Part shown: piece by piece, positions 57,101 to 62,983 of the stretch
How positions within the stretch are numbered: position 1 is the first letter of the stretch
How the letters are laid out: the number at the start of each line of letters is the position of its first letter
DNA from: Tomocerus qinae
Lineage: Eukaryota > Arthropoda > Collembola > Entomobryomorpha > Tomoceridae
DNA length: 64,000 bases
NCBI GenBank assembly: GCA_020055645.1
Contig: CM034548.1
Span: forward strand, 8,928,001-8,992,000
Reading direction: 5' to 3'
The notes under the pieces: model-generated
Seen by the model: only the letters and a program-made list of their open reading frames with translations
Told to the model about the DNA's origin: nothing
Database searches by the model: none
Made by a program: the position numbers and the translations under genes

Positions 57101-57758
57101 ATTGAGAAAAAAGAATTGTCTTACTTGGAGGTCTCGGTTGTCCAGGAAATTGTTGTCCGTGGCCGGGAGCACGTGGGCGCATTCCCATCGCGGGGCTCAT
57201 GGAAGGTGACGGTGCAGATGAGTGATGCGGTCCCATCTGAGGAGGGCCCATTTGCGGAGGACCCATTTGAGGAGGACCCATTTGAGGAGGACCCATCTGA
57301 GGAGGTCCCATTTGAGGAGCTCCAGGCACATTCCCCTGCATATTTTGTCCAGGCCCTGGTCCTTGAGGCATCCCCGGAGGTCTCATTCCAGGTTGTTGGG
57401 GTCCAGGTCCTGGTTGCATTCCTCTTGGCAAGGGTGCAGGTTGTGGCCCATTGAATCGATGGGGTGCACCGGGTCCTCCCATGGGTCGTGGAGGACCCCC
57501 GAAATTAGGAGGGCCGGCACCCCGAGCCACACCGGGACTTGGTCTGGGCCCACTGAATTGAGGAGGGCCACTCCCGTACGGTCGAGGCCCCCCTCCAGGG
57601 CCTTGAGGACCTGGACGAACTTGAGGAAAGCCACCCATTGGCCGGACTGATTGTTGCTGTTGCGGCATACCGCCATGTGCTTGTTGTTGTTGCTGTTGTT
57701 GCTGCTGCTCCTCCGTCCCCATGATCGTGTTTAGCATTTTACTAGCAAAGTTGAACAT
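1..57758 (-). CDS. Fife: Fife/Piccolo-RIM-family active-zone scaffold, 5' part (8 exons, 3'-partial)
   Basis: This is the whole gene as visible here; its exons are listed separately. Eight minus-strand exons splice with GT-AG borders and matching phases (1, 2, 0, 0, 0, 1, 0) into 2,960 coding bases, or 986 residues plus two bases, with no internal stop. Residues 230-257 form the amphipathic Rab-binding-type helix. Residues 294-343 form an eight-cysteine FYVE/RabBD-type zinc finger. The rest is low-complexity Gln/Pro/Ser-rich sequence. Family members organise the presynaptic active zone and bring synaptic vesicles to calcium channels. The finger ends EWTCGNC, closer to Piccolo/Bassoon (EW.C.NC) than to classical RIM (VWVC.LC), which is why I prefer Fife to Rim. 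The PDZ and C2 domains that would settle this are outside the window. Coding status is nearly certain; the exact family name is an inference. Confidence 0.72.
132..2077 (-). other. Intron 7 of the scaffold gene
   Basis: About 1.9 kb of AT-rich sequence bounded by GTACTT and CAG. The 3' half on the gene strand contains purine/pyrimidine-biased stretches and short TAC/CTA-rich repeats. Short frames here lack motif or splice support. I see no other gene. Confidence 0.8.
2078..2610 (-). CDS. Fife: Scaffold gene exon 7: Gln/Asn/Ser-rich disordered exon (residues 766-943)
   Basis: The exon is 533 bases. The acceptor is GGGGGCTGCAG, entering at phase 1 (G plus GG makes Gly766). The donor is CAG/GTACTT, leaving at phase 0. 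The protein runs GIQGNLGENGSPRRRMTGHE, then Pro/Arg-rich, then Ser/Asn/Met-rich sequence (SSNPIDAMDNQSMLGQST), and ends in Gln runs (SQQQQN and TIQQQQQ). No domain is recognised. There is no need for a start here: the frame is open back to the acceptor and matches exon 6. The GTACTT donor is weaker than the other donors, but using it keeps the frame open into exon 8. Confidence 0.85.
4521..4542. repeat. (GTGA)n microsatellite
   Basis: About five and a half GTGA units in intron 6. Confidence 0.9.
8484..8637. repeat. TA-rich simple-sequence tract
   Basis: Dense TATA/GATATA and ATT runs over about 150 bp in intron 6, with many short self-complementary stretches. Confidence 0.7.
8698..8731. repeat. 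(TAC)n microsatellite
   Basis: TAC/ACT triplets with one TAT interruption. A GTA-rich, roughly inverse tract follows at about 8775-8805. Confidence 0.9.
10205..10250. repeat. (GA)n microsatellite
   Basis: An imperfect GA run interrupted by AGAT and GACAG, in intron 6. Confidence 0.9.
10660..11144 (+). other. GC-richer block with overlapping open frames in intron 6, unassigned
   Basis: This stretch differs in base composition from the AT-rich intron around it. All three plus frames have long open parts. One frame (10660-10899) includes a Cys-bearing stretch TTACPTGILCSVETFQEC. A second frame (from about 10827) carries a Gly/Glu/Asp-rich stretch to a TAA near 10979, then CNGFEAFLCGKNVSRC. A third frame (10725-11144) is open for 139 codons. 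No single frame covers the block and no domain is recognised. It could be a decayed gene or retro-copy, an exon of an antisense gene, or GC-rich non-coding DNA. The minus strand gives no frame that fits the scaffold gene. Confidence 0.3.
13841..13901. repeat. (GAAT/GAGT)n microsatellite
   Basis: Interspersed TGAA and TGAG tetranucleotides over about 60 bp, in intron 6 upstream of exon 7 on the gene strand. Confidence 0.85.
14679..15825 (-). CDS. Fife: Scaffold gene exon 6: large Ser/Pro/acidic disordered exon (residues 384-765)
   Basis: This 1,147-base exon has a good acceptor (TTTGGTTTCAG directly before ATGGAG) and donor CAG/GTGAGT. It encodes MEWDGSRRGSGSAGPP and a Gln run, then many SP sites (SPDRLD, ESPLRSPVE, YDSPE). 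Six prolines lie at 572-577, directly before a likely helix at about 579-607 (TNALMEELSKLQSAVESYSL). An RS/SP stretch (RSRSPSPSPSP) is near 626-636 and a Ser/Asp/Glu tract near 699-712. The exon ends VYTIPEEEDEGG and SLNRP. Apart from the short helix no folded domain is evident. The six-proline run could bind SH3, WW or profilin-type partners (inference). The SP sites suggest proline-directed phosphorylation. GC content is clearly higher than in the flanking introns. Confidence 0.9.
15826..24072 (-). other. Introns 5 (15826-18112) and 4 (18260-24072) of the scaffold gene
   Basis: Two AT-rich introns either side of exon 5. They contain scattered short TACC and GTA repeats (for example CCTACCTACCTACC near 20.69 kb). 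I found no coding, RNA or mobile-element signal that I could support. Confidence 0.75.
18113..18259 (-). CDS. Fife: Scaffold gene exon 5: last Cys pair and Gln-rich linker (residues 335-383)
   Basis: The exon is 147 bases, in phase 0 at both ends, with acceptor GATGTTCATAG and donor AGT/GTAAGA. It opens RPEWTCGNCIKQRR, supplying C340 and C343 and the conserved Trp two residues before them, which completes the finger with spacing C-x2-C-x15-C-x2-C-x4-C-x2-C-x15-C-x2-C. A Met/Gly/Pro/Gln-rich tail follows, ending in five Gln and NPS, similar in style to exon 1. The acceptor pyrimidine tract is weak. The reading is supported by the completed finger and the exact phase match on both sides. Confidence 0.88.
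24073..24171 (-). CDS. Fife: Scaffold gene exon 4: core of the zinc finger (residues 302-334)
   Basis: This exon is 99 bases, in phase 0 at both ends, with acceptor TTTAATTAG and donor AAG/GTAAAT. It encodes ECMECRTMVCNRCGG followed by MTPHPETK, giving C313, C316, C321 and C324. The C-x2-C-x4-C-x2-C core with GG after the sixth Cys is diagnostic of the FYVE/RabBD-type finger of RIM, Piccolo, Bassoon and Fife. Skipping this exon would keep the frame but destroy the finger. Its first six bases (GTGAGT) look like a donor, which is a curiosity of the acceptor junction. Confidence 0.9.
24172..24787 (-). other. Intron 3 of the scaffold gene (616 bp), splitting the zinc finger
   Basis: The shortest intron of the gene, with donor GTAAGT and acceptor TTTAATTAG. 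It separates the first Cys pair from the finger core. It is AT-rich and holds no other feature I can see. Confidence 0.85.
24788..24854 (-). CDS. Fife: Scaffold gene exon 3: first Cys pair of the zinc finger (residues 279-301)
   Basis: This 67-base exon has a good acceptor (TTGTTTGTTTACAG) and an almost ideal donor (GAT/GTAAGT). It carries RPEDQRPGVDYSGRLCPICR and then Q-R-D, giving the first zinc-ligand pair, C294 and C297. It enters at phase 2 and leaves at phase 0. CPIC matches the CPLC that opens Piccolo/Bassoon zinc fingers. It is too short to be found by ORF length and was recognised by the motif and the splice sites. Confidence 0.88.
24855..40406 (-). other. Intron 2 of the scaffold gene (15.5 kb)
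   Basis: Bounded by GTAAGA and TTTACAG. Long AT-rich sequence with many unsupported short ORFs on both strands (the longest, about 122 codons, lies at 26365-26733 minus). Small GTG-rich repeats occur near 35.73-35.8 and 36.88-36.93 kb, and a few 8-10-bp-stem hairpins near 29.66 and 36.25 kb. No gene is recognised. Confidence 0.75.
40407..40608 (-). CDS. Fife: Scaffold gene exon 2: Rab-binding-type helix (residues 212-278)
   Basis: The acceptor is TTATTATTAAAG and the donor AG/GTAAGA. The exon encodes an Ala/Gly/Ser linker, then PDVDLSHLSAEERAMIENVM and the Lys/Gln/Glu-rich end of a helix. The pattern D-L-S-H-L-(S/T)-x-E-E-R followed by an amphipathic helix is the hallmark of the N-terminal Rab-effector helix of RIM, rabphilin and related proteins, placed just before the zinc finger as here. 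A Pro-rich linker (residues 258-275) follows. The helix-to-finger linker is shorter and more Pro-rich than I recall for classical RIM. In this family the helix-finger unit contacts Rab3-type GTPases or other vesicle partners. Whether Rab binding is kept here cannot be told from sequence alone. Confidence 0.9.
42350..42410 (-). CDS. Fife: Candidate alternative first exon of the scaffold gene (20 residues)
   Basis: On the minus strand an ATG with A at -3 opens MFKLRQSSNSIGRMEDATRS, then one base, then a strong GTAAGT donor. The leftover G would join the GT of the exon at 40608 to make Gly, so the phase is identical to that of exon 1 and the frame stays open. The start context (ACAAGATGTTCAA) resembles that of exon 1 (TCAAGATGTTCAA). 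It does not work as an internal cassette: entering at the nearby TTATAG acceptor from exon 1 gives a stop. If real, it marks an internal promoter about 15 kb downstream of exon 1 and a product lacking the Gln/Pro-rich N-terminus. Chance ORF-plus-donor combinations are expected in this much intron, so it remains unproven. Confidence 0.38.
48092..48276. repeat. Minisatellite, ~32-bp unit, about 5.7 copies
   Basis: Units of the type GTTAGATGTTAATGAAGATG followed by TACTTAGAAAAA repeat head to tail with point differences between copies. The 32-bp period is not a multiple of three, so it is not a coding repeat. It lies in intron 1. Confidence 0.85.
54219..54252. repeat. (TAG)n microsatellite
   Basis: TAG/GTA triplets with one CG interruption, in intron 1. 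A threonine-run ORF on the other strand is an artefact of this repeat. Confidence 0.9.
57125..57758 (-). CDS. Fife: Scaffold gene exon 1: Gln/Pro/Gly-rich N-terminus (residues 1-211)
   Basis: The exon begins MFNFASKMLNTIMGTEE, a short potentially amphipathic segment, then a run of nine Gln, and then about 170 residues rich in Pro, Gly, Gln and Met. Residues near 170-195 are tandem GPPQM pentapeptides. The ATG context is good (purine at -3, CAAGATGT). The exon ends with GTAAGA after one base of a codon, and the next exon supplies GT to make Ser212. An upstream acceptor-like site (GTGTCCTCAG just before GAGGAAGCC) would allow a 5' leader exon, so this ATG may not be the only start. The composition predicts a disordered, possibly phase-separating N-terminus. 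Nothing in it is catalytic. The opposite strand is also open through this GC-rich exon, but only as a shadow. Confidence 0.85.
57230..57320 (-). repeat. 15-bp coding tandem repeat (GPPQM pentapeptides) in exon 1
   Basis: About six head-to-tail 15-bp units each encode G-P-P-Q-M on the gene strand. Copies differ by a few silent or near-silent changes. The length is likely to vary between individuals through slippage. Confidence 0.9.
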
Positions 57759-58145
57759 CTTGACGTCTGGCTTCCTCCTGAGGACACCACAACACGAGAA
57801 AAACTGTGCTCGAAGTTCTTACACTGGTACTCAGTGCGGTTCTTTGGTCTGCGGCTGCTTTGAGACTAGGTAGCAGCGTGTACCTACATCATCTGTGAGA
57901 TGAGACTGTATTTTATGAATGATTGTATCAACTGCAGTGTCAACGTGTTCTACATTTGGTAGCTATCTCCACAGTTCATGACGGTATTTCTTATAGTTGT
58001 TGATAACCTTAATTATTTGTGAAAATTAGCTGAGTAGTTTAAACATGTATATTATTATTTAATTTATGTGATGAGTTGCTAATACTTATTATTACTTAGT
58101 TTATTATGAAGGAGCAGTACTTGTATTATAATATAGCTAATTGAA

Positions 58146-58200
58146 TAGTAGCAGTAGTAGTGATGTAGCAGTAGTATTAGTAGTAGTAGTAGTAGCAGTG
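58146..58200. repeat. (GTA)n microsatellite upstream of the scaffold gene
   Basis: Interrupted GTA/GCA triplets about 0.4 kb upstream of exon 1. The Val-run and Leu-run ORFs over it are artefacts. Confidence 0.9.
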
Positions 58201-58289
58201 AGTAGTGGCTTTCTAGTTCGATGGTCCATAATAATTCCTGCTTATTATGTGGAATTTTTTTTGGTGTGTGTTGCTTCGAGTAGTTTAGT

Positions 58290-58860
58290 GTGTTCACTGA
58301 AATCGTGGATGTGTCGGGGGAACTGGCTGCGACTGTTCAAAGGTTGAAGGGAGGATGGCTACTCATCCAGGTGCCTTGTTGGCAGGCCAAGGAGGACCAG
58401 TGCCACTCATGTTACATGAGGCACTTCTGGGATTCCTGCCACGAGTCTCTCCACTTGGCAAGGCACGACGGCGGAGATGAAGAGACCAGCCTAGAGCACA
58501 TCCTCACGATTCCATCGTTGAAACACACTGTGCAGGGTCTGGTCATTGGCACATGACTAAATCTGCAAGAAATCTTTTGGCGCATGGCTCTGTAGTCACA
58601 TCAGACTACACAAGACCTAACAAAGCATCAAAGAAGCATATTTTGTCCATTATAACATCCTACACTCGACCGGATCTGAATAGAGCTCGCCCCAGGCCAC
58701 TATTGATTCCGGGCATTCACGACCCCGCCCGATCCCTCCGTTGGATTTTGGCGAGAGGGACCGAGAAACCGAGACGTCGCCTCCTTCGTCCCATTTTGTC
58801 GGCTACGAAAGACCGTCCTTTCCCCGATCTGATCGATACGAATGTAGCCGACTAGGAGGA
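58290..58860 (+). other. GC-richer block with overlapping open frames upstream of the scaffold gene, unassigned
   Basis: Compositionally distinct from its flanks. It holds three plus-strand open frames: 58290-58556 (88 codons), 58553-58855 (100 codons, Arg/Pro-rich) and a short frame with a strong start context opening MATHPGALLAGQGG. None has a recognised domain, and they overlap in different frames. Its position 0.5-1.1 kb upstream of the scaffold exon 1 also fits a GC-rich promoter or 5' leader of that gene. I cannot choose between these. Confidence 0.3.
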
Positions 58861-60801
58861 GTCCCAATTTTTCCTACTACCGACTAAATCCCCGAACACA
58901 TCAAGAGAAAAGTCAGCGTAAAAGGTTTTGGCTTTGCACTCGTCTACTCATTGATGCGGCTCTTTCGTCCAATGACTTTAGTTTTGTTACTTGTTACTAC
59001 TCCTGCTGTCTCCCTGCTCTGCTTCAGAAAGACTTGATCACTCACTCTACGTGTGTGCCACTCGCATCACTTTTACCAACTTTCTTTTCCTGGCCCACCA
59101 CGATAACTCCCGCTATACTTCCAATACTATACCCTATAATAATATCTAATTAAATCTCCTAAGATATAGGCTCTTGTATAAATAGAATCTCCTCTGCGAA
59201 TTAGCATTCAAAGGGTACAGTGACCGGGGCGTAACTTTTCCAAGGACGCTTAAGGGACTGTCCACGCTAAAACCACTGTGCCCCACCGCTCTCTACGCCA
59301 ACCGTTCTTAAGCAATGCTCGCACTACTCCAGCGACTTGTCTCACTCTCTGTGCTCCCTGCCGCAATGACACTCTCTACATCAAATTCCATTATTATAGT
59401 TTCTCTTCCTTCCCTTTTATCTCCTCGGCTGCTTTCTCCGTCCTTTGGAAGAGAGTACACCGAAAAATAACTTATTCCTCCCCCTACCCTGGGAGATCCG
59501 CAGCCCGCCCGACGTCCTCTCTCTATACATACTAAACATAACGGAGTAACTCAGTCCAATTACGATCTTGCGTCAGCCTATACCAACCAGCCAGTCTGCT
59601 GCTGGATACGCCGACGACCCATTCTTCCCACTACTGCATACAATTCGCATAATTCCTGTATACGTACATTTTCTTTATGTTATGTCACAATAGAACTATG
59701 AAACGGGTTCTATTTCCAACAAACTTTCCCTCTGCTGCACTCGTGCACACTAACCACCTCCCTAATCAATCTCCTCATCTGTTCCTCTCTTCCTCGTGGG
59801 CCCTATTTTCTGTTTTTAAATACTACTACTATCTCCAAATTACTCCACAATGCTCATGCTCATGAGACTCATCAGTCCTTCTCACCCTTTCTCTTATACT
59901 CTTAACACCTTCACTATGTCCTCGACCTTGTCAATCATTATATACTTAAGCCTAAGCCTTATAAAAATACTCTATTACTGAAAATACAATCAGGCTATTT
60001 TTATCCATCACTTCCCACATAGTCTAAATCCAATTCCCATCCAATTCGTCCAACCACTTTTCTTATATAGTCAGCAATATATATCTGTAGCTTAATGACA
60101 TGATCTTCTTTGAACATTAAAAATGTTAATGTAACTTGGTCATGTTTTTAATTTCTAAAGTAGCTCGTAAACTAATGGTAACTTCCCCTCAGCACAGTAC
60201 CTAAATAATGACATATATGGAATAACCAAATATTTATACACTTCCTACAAATATTGTTTTAAAAAATTGAACTTGTTGTGTTACTTGAAAGTTGTTTACA
60301 TGATATTATGGGATTGCACACTTAAGTTGTTATTTCAGTTCAAAAGACATAGAATGTATAGAATGTAAAGAAATCAATTTAGCAGGGTCACAATTGTTAG
60401 AAAGATAAACGATTTACTCAAGTTTCTTTTCAGGGGTATCTAGATCGGCTTATCTCCAATACCAATTTGTACAATAGCAGTGTACTTACATATAGTAGAA
60501 CAATAAATCATGGAATAATATTGATAGATATTAGAACTGGAGTAGTAGGGAGCAATAAGTTGTTCTCTCGCCTTCTCATTCGGAGCAGTGGAATCATGTT
60601 CCAGTTCGGGAGGGCCGAGGGTGATCGAATGAAGTCGGGGAGAGTCGCTTTCCCCTTCCGCTAATTTTCGGCTGTGTGACAGTGTGATGTGTACCTGCTG
60701 TTGGGATTGAGTCTTATTGTTGAATATCACTGGAGCCAGCGACACTTTCATCTCTTCTCCTCTAAATGAAAGTGTTTGTTGGTATTTAAATTGCAGAACA
60801 T

Positions 60802-61109
60802 ATGACTGTTAACACCACGACCACTGTCCCTCAGACAAACCGTGGTGCCAATGCCAATGGCTCACAATCACATTCCCCACTCAAGACTGCCGATACTCCC
60901 AAGAGCCCTATGTCCCTGCAAATCAAAGACGGGTACAACAATCATTTATCCCAAACTCCGACTAACTCATTGGACACCATTAATAGCGGCACTGCAACAA
61001 GAGACACTATTTTGGTCCTTTTCACTCTGACTCTTATCTCCGTTATGTTATTTTTCACACTCTACTTTTGGAGAAAGCACCGAGATCGACCTCTGGCTAC
61101 CTTATACAA
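60802..61109 (+). CDS. Membrane-protein gene, exon 1 (N-terminal region and membrane span)
   Basis: This exon encodes residues 1-102 and two bases of codon 103. It ends TTATACAA before GTATGT. The next exon supplies A, making Lys103. Reading through the donor instead would add YVNNSIF... and a stop at 61150-61152, a 116-residue form. The short intron and good acceptor make splicing more likely. Confidence 0.7.
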
Positions 61110-61424
61110 GTATGTCAATAATTCCATCTTTTTGCGTCTTAAACTATGTTAGAATATCAATAGAAATATATTTCTCAGCCTTGTATTATTATGCATAATA
61201 TTCCCAAATGTATTTCAATTTCCTTTTGTGATTAAGTGCTATTGTACAAATAAATTTTGCTGATTAGAATTAATTATATTTTTCACAGACTGGAAGAATA
61301 TCGCTATTCTCGTCTGAGCCAAAATGAGATGGAAGTAGACAGCGTAGTTTTCTACAGTGACACGCTTTCTCCAGAACAACCGCTAACTGAACATGTTTGT
61401 AGTGACGCTGATAACGTACGCTGA
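60802..61424 (+). CDS. Unrecognised single-pass membrane protein, two-exon form (147 aa)
   Basis: Two exons (60802-61109 and 61289-61424) join across a 179-bp intron to give 147 codons. Residues 1-67 are Thr/Ser/Asn/Pro-rich with possible glycosylation sites at N4 (NTT) and N19 (NGS). Residues 69-90 are a clear membrane span (ILVLFTLTLISVMLFFTLYF), followed by RKHRDR. The tail (91-147) has YRYSRLSQNEME and an acidic end. Positive charge after the span suggests an outside N-terminus and cytoplasmic tail. There is no signal peptide and the ATG context is weak (C at -3). An acceptor-like AAATTGCAG six bases before the ATG suggests more N-terminal exons upstream that I could not identify. I do not recognise the family. 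The tail contains Tyr-based sequences (for example YSRL, a Yxx-phi sorting-type match), hinting at trafficking, but this is inference. Confidence 0.65.
61289..61424 (+). CDS. Membrane-protein gene, exon 2 (cytoplasmic tail)
   Basis: The acceptor is TTATATTTTTCACAG. The exon continues in frame with LEEYRYSRLSQNEMEVDSVV, then FYSDTLSPEQ and a Cys/Asp tail, stopping at TGA 61422-61424. A possible internal donor (AAC/GTACGC at 61416) falls at a codon boundary and would replace the last two residues with the exon at 62506. Confidence 0.68.
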
Positions 61425-61789
61425 TATTTCTTTATTTGCACTTACGCTATTCACCACTCGGTTTCAGTGGGCTGAGTTGTCATACCGTTAGAATACACTA
61501 TAAATATTTTCCTGTGAAAAAGCCCATTCCTGTAGAAACGAAATCAAAACAGGCCTAAAAATGACATTTTTTTGATGTTTATAAAAGCAATTAATATGCA
61601 ATATAATAGCAACTCACAGGTATACTGCATTTTAGTAGAATTGTATTTTAGAGTTTATTGAAAGTATTTTTAAATCCATGTGTTTTTGTTTTATATTCTG
61701 AACTTTTTTAAGTGCATTTTGAGCAAAATAGCTTTTAAATAGTTTACCAGTATTCTGCCCACCAATGACGTAATTAGTAATAGACCGAC

Positions 61790-61795
61790 AATAAA
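61790..61795 (+). terminator. Possible poly(A) signal (AATAAA) for the two-exon form
   Basis: A canonical AATAAA lies about 365 bp after the stop at 61424. AATAAA is common by chance in DNA this AT-rich, so support is weak. Confidence 0.25.
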
Positions 61796-61920
61796 TAATA
61801 ACATAAAATATTTATAGTAATTTGTACCGTTATGTTTAGCATGATGGTTCTGATCTACTGATCAATAACCTTGAAATTTCCATACCTTATTTCTATTTCA
61901 ACGTCCAATCTAACGAATTC

Positions 61921-62018
61921 AATTAATGTTTTCAATAATGTACCCCAACGTATACTTTCATGTGGTAAATTTAGTACATGGAGGTATGCGTTGGGGTACA
62001 TTATTGAAAACATTAATT
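61921..62018. repeat. Near-perfect hairpin: 35-bp arms with one mismatch, 28-nt loop
   Basis: The left arm is 61921-61955 and the right arm 61984-62018. They are reverse complements at 34 of 35 positions; the one difference would be a G-U pair in one RNA orientation. Inside the loop CATGT and ACATG can extend the pairing. The size (about 98 nt) and structure fit a small-RNA hairpin precursor or a very small palindromic element. It lies between the two candidate 3' ends of the membrane-protein gene. Confidence 0.8.
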
Positions 62019-62303
62019 TCAATCTCATTAATACAATGCAATACAATAGTACAATACAAACATGCAAGCTGAATGAAGTTAGTGCAACAAAACAAAGTTA
62101 TGATAATCTCATTCCGTTGACTTAGGACATTTCATAATGATTTGGCGCGAAGCAGCGGAAATGAAAAATGAAATATTTTAATTGTAATCAAAATTTTAAT
62201 GCCTTACATTCAATTTTTCCCTTTTTTGAATGCATAAATAAGAAAAGCATAAAAAATTCTATCTGTCCGTATACGACAAGTAATTGAAACACAATTAATA
62301 CTA

Positions 62304-62319
62304 ACCTCAAATTTGAGGT
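62304..62319. repeat. 16-bp perfect palindrome
   Basis: ACCTCAAATTTGAGGT is its own reverse complement. It could be a dimeric transcription-factor site or chance; nothing around it decides. Confidence 0.6.
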
Positions 62320-62505
62320 AACAGTATCTCCCGTTTGACATTTTTCTATGCTGATCTGTATTGCTGAGAAAGGAAGCAGTTTAACTTTAGTTGGTAGGTT
62401 GATATTGAACTATCAATTTTTGATTTTGTATAAATACCGAGTATCTAACTTGATACTAGTTACACTTCTAATAGGACATTATTGTTCATGATGTCTTGTA
62501 CCTAG

Positions 62506-62583
62506 TGGAACTTGCTGGGCGGTATGAAAGAAGCCAAGGCGGAGGCAGCTGACAACGAGCGATATGATGATATTGACTGTTGA
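62506..62583 (+). CDS. Candidate alternative 3' exon of the membrane-protein gene (25 aa)
   Basis: An acceptor-like GTCTTGTACCTAG precedes an open frame WNLLGGMKEAKAEAADNERY followed by DDIDC and TGA. Phase 0 matches the internal donor at 61415/61416 of exon 2, which would give a 170-residue protein with an acidic, Ala/Glu-rich tail. The frame is GC-richer than its surroundings and reads like protein. The donor (GTACGC) is weak. Alternatives are an independent 19-codon upstream ORF (ATG at 62524) of a gene beginning near 62.6 kb, or the last exon of some other gene. Confidence 0.35.
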   Translation, partial: WNLLGGMKEAKAEAADNERYDDIDC

Positions 62584-62983
62584 CATCTGTCCCCTTTGGG
62601 CTCTTTCACTCTTCCTCGCTAAGTTCCACCAGAGATAGACATGGTGAGTAAATAAGTCCTATAAATATATTAAGGATAAATTAATTTCGTTACACTGCTC
62701 CTTGTTCCACCATACCGTAATTCATTTTCTACTGTGCCAACTTGGATCATTTAAGTTTCCGACAATTTGAACAAGAGATTAAAAATAACTATAATTTGAT
62801 CTATAAATACAATGGAATGGAGCATAGTCGTAAGCTTTGGAGTCCGAGTCTGCTATAATAAGTAAAACTTCAATTCTAGAGATATTAGGCTTTTTCTTGT
62901 CTACTAATCAACTAATACAGACTTTCGCATTATTAATGACTCAAGTATGTGATTATCTTGTCATTGCTTGCAGAGAGTCTTGT
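62584..62983 (+). other. Spacer with a possible pyrimidine-rich 5' UTR and ATG/GTGAGT first exon
   Basis: After TGA 62583 the sequence turns pyrimidine-rich (CTCTTTCACTCTTCC), then ATG at 62641-62643 directly followed by GTGAGTAA, a good donor. An exon carrying only the ATG after a pyrimidine tract is typical of ribosomal-protein and other housekeeping genes. I could not find a following coding exon in the remaining 1.3 kb, so this is only a possibility. The rest of the stretch is AT-rich without a feature. Confidence 0.25.

Larger units (their letters stand above)
40609..57124 (-). other. Intron 1 of the scaffold gene (16.5 kb)
   Basis: Bounded by GTAAGA (after exon 1) and TTATTAAAG. It holds the candidate alternative first exon at 42350-42410, a 32-bp minisatellite at 48.1-48.3 kb and a TAG microsatellite at 54.2 kb. 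The rest is AT-rich with no supported gene. Large first introns often carry enhancers, but nothing here identifies one. Confidence 0.75.
57759..60801. promoter_or_regulatory. Upstream region of the scaffold gene: putative 5' UTR, promoter and intergenic spacer
   Basis: This lies between the divergent scaffold gene (minus) and the small membrane-protein gene (plus), so it should hold promoters of both. The stretch just upstream of 57758 has an acceptor-like GTGTCCTCAG, suggesting a spliced leader exon further right. A GTA microsatellite lies at 58.15-58.2 kb and a GC-richer block at 58.3-58.86 kb. Pyrimidine-rich sequence continues from about 59.0 to 59.9 kb. I saw no convincing TATA or initiator pair, so the promoter role is inferred from position only. 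Confidence 0.4.
61425..62505 (+). other. 3' flank, or second intron, of the membrane-protein gene
   Basis: About 1.1 kb of AT-rich sequence. It contains a near-perfect long hairpin (61921-62018), a possible poly(A) signal (AATAAA at 61790) and a 16-bp perfect palindrome (62304-62319). If the 62506 exon is used this stretch is an intron; otherwise it is 3' UTR and spacer. Confidence 0.6.

Noticed and set aside
56942..57454. Long plus-strand ORF (170 codons) and several others over 57.0-57.7 kb
   Set aside because: Antisense shadows of the GC-rich, repetitive scaffold exon 1; the Glu/Asp/Pro repeat simply mirrors the GPPQM repeat.
57764..57828. Possible 45-bp intron (CCAGT/GTAAGA to GTCCTCAG) just upstream of exon 1
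   Set aside because: Shorter than introns usually spliced in animals; the acceptor alone may be used with a more distant donor.
60440..60751. 103-codon minus ORF (ATG near 60751 with a CAG/GTACAC donor) and the open plus frame 60433-60664 after TTTCTTTTCAG
   Set aside because: Both strands look partly exon-like, but neither joins in phase to a neighbouring exon I can identify, so neither was called.
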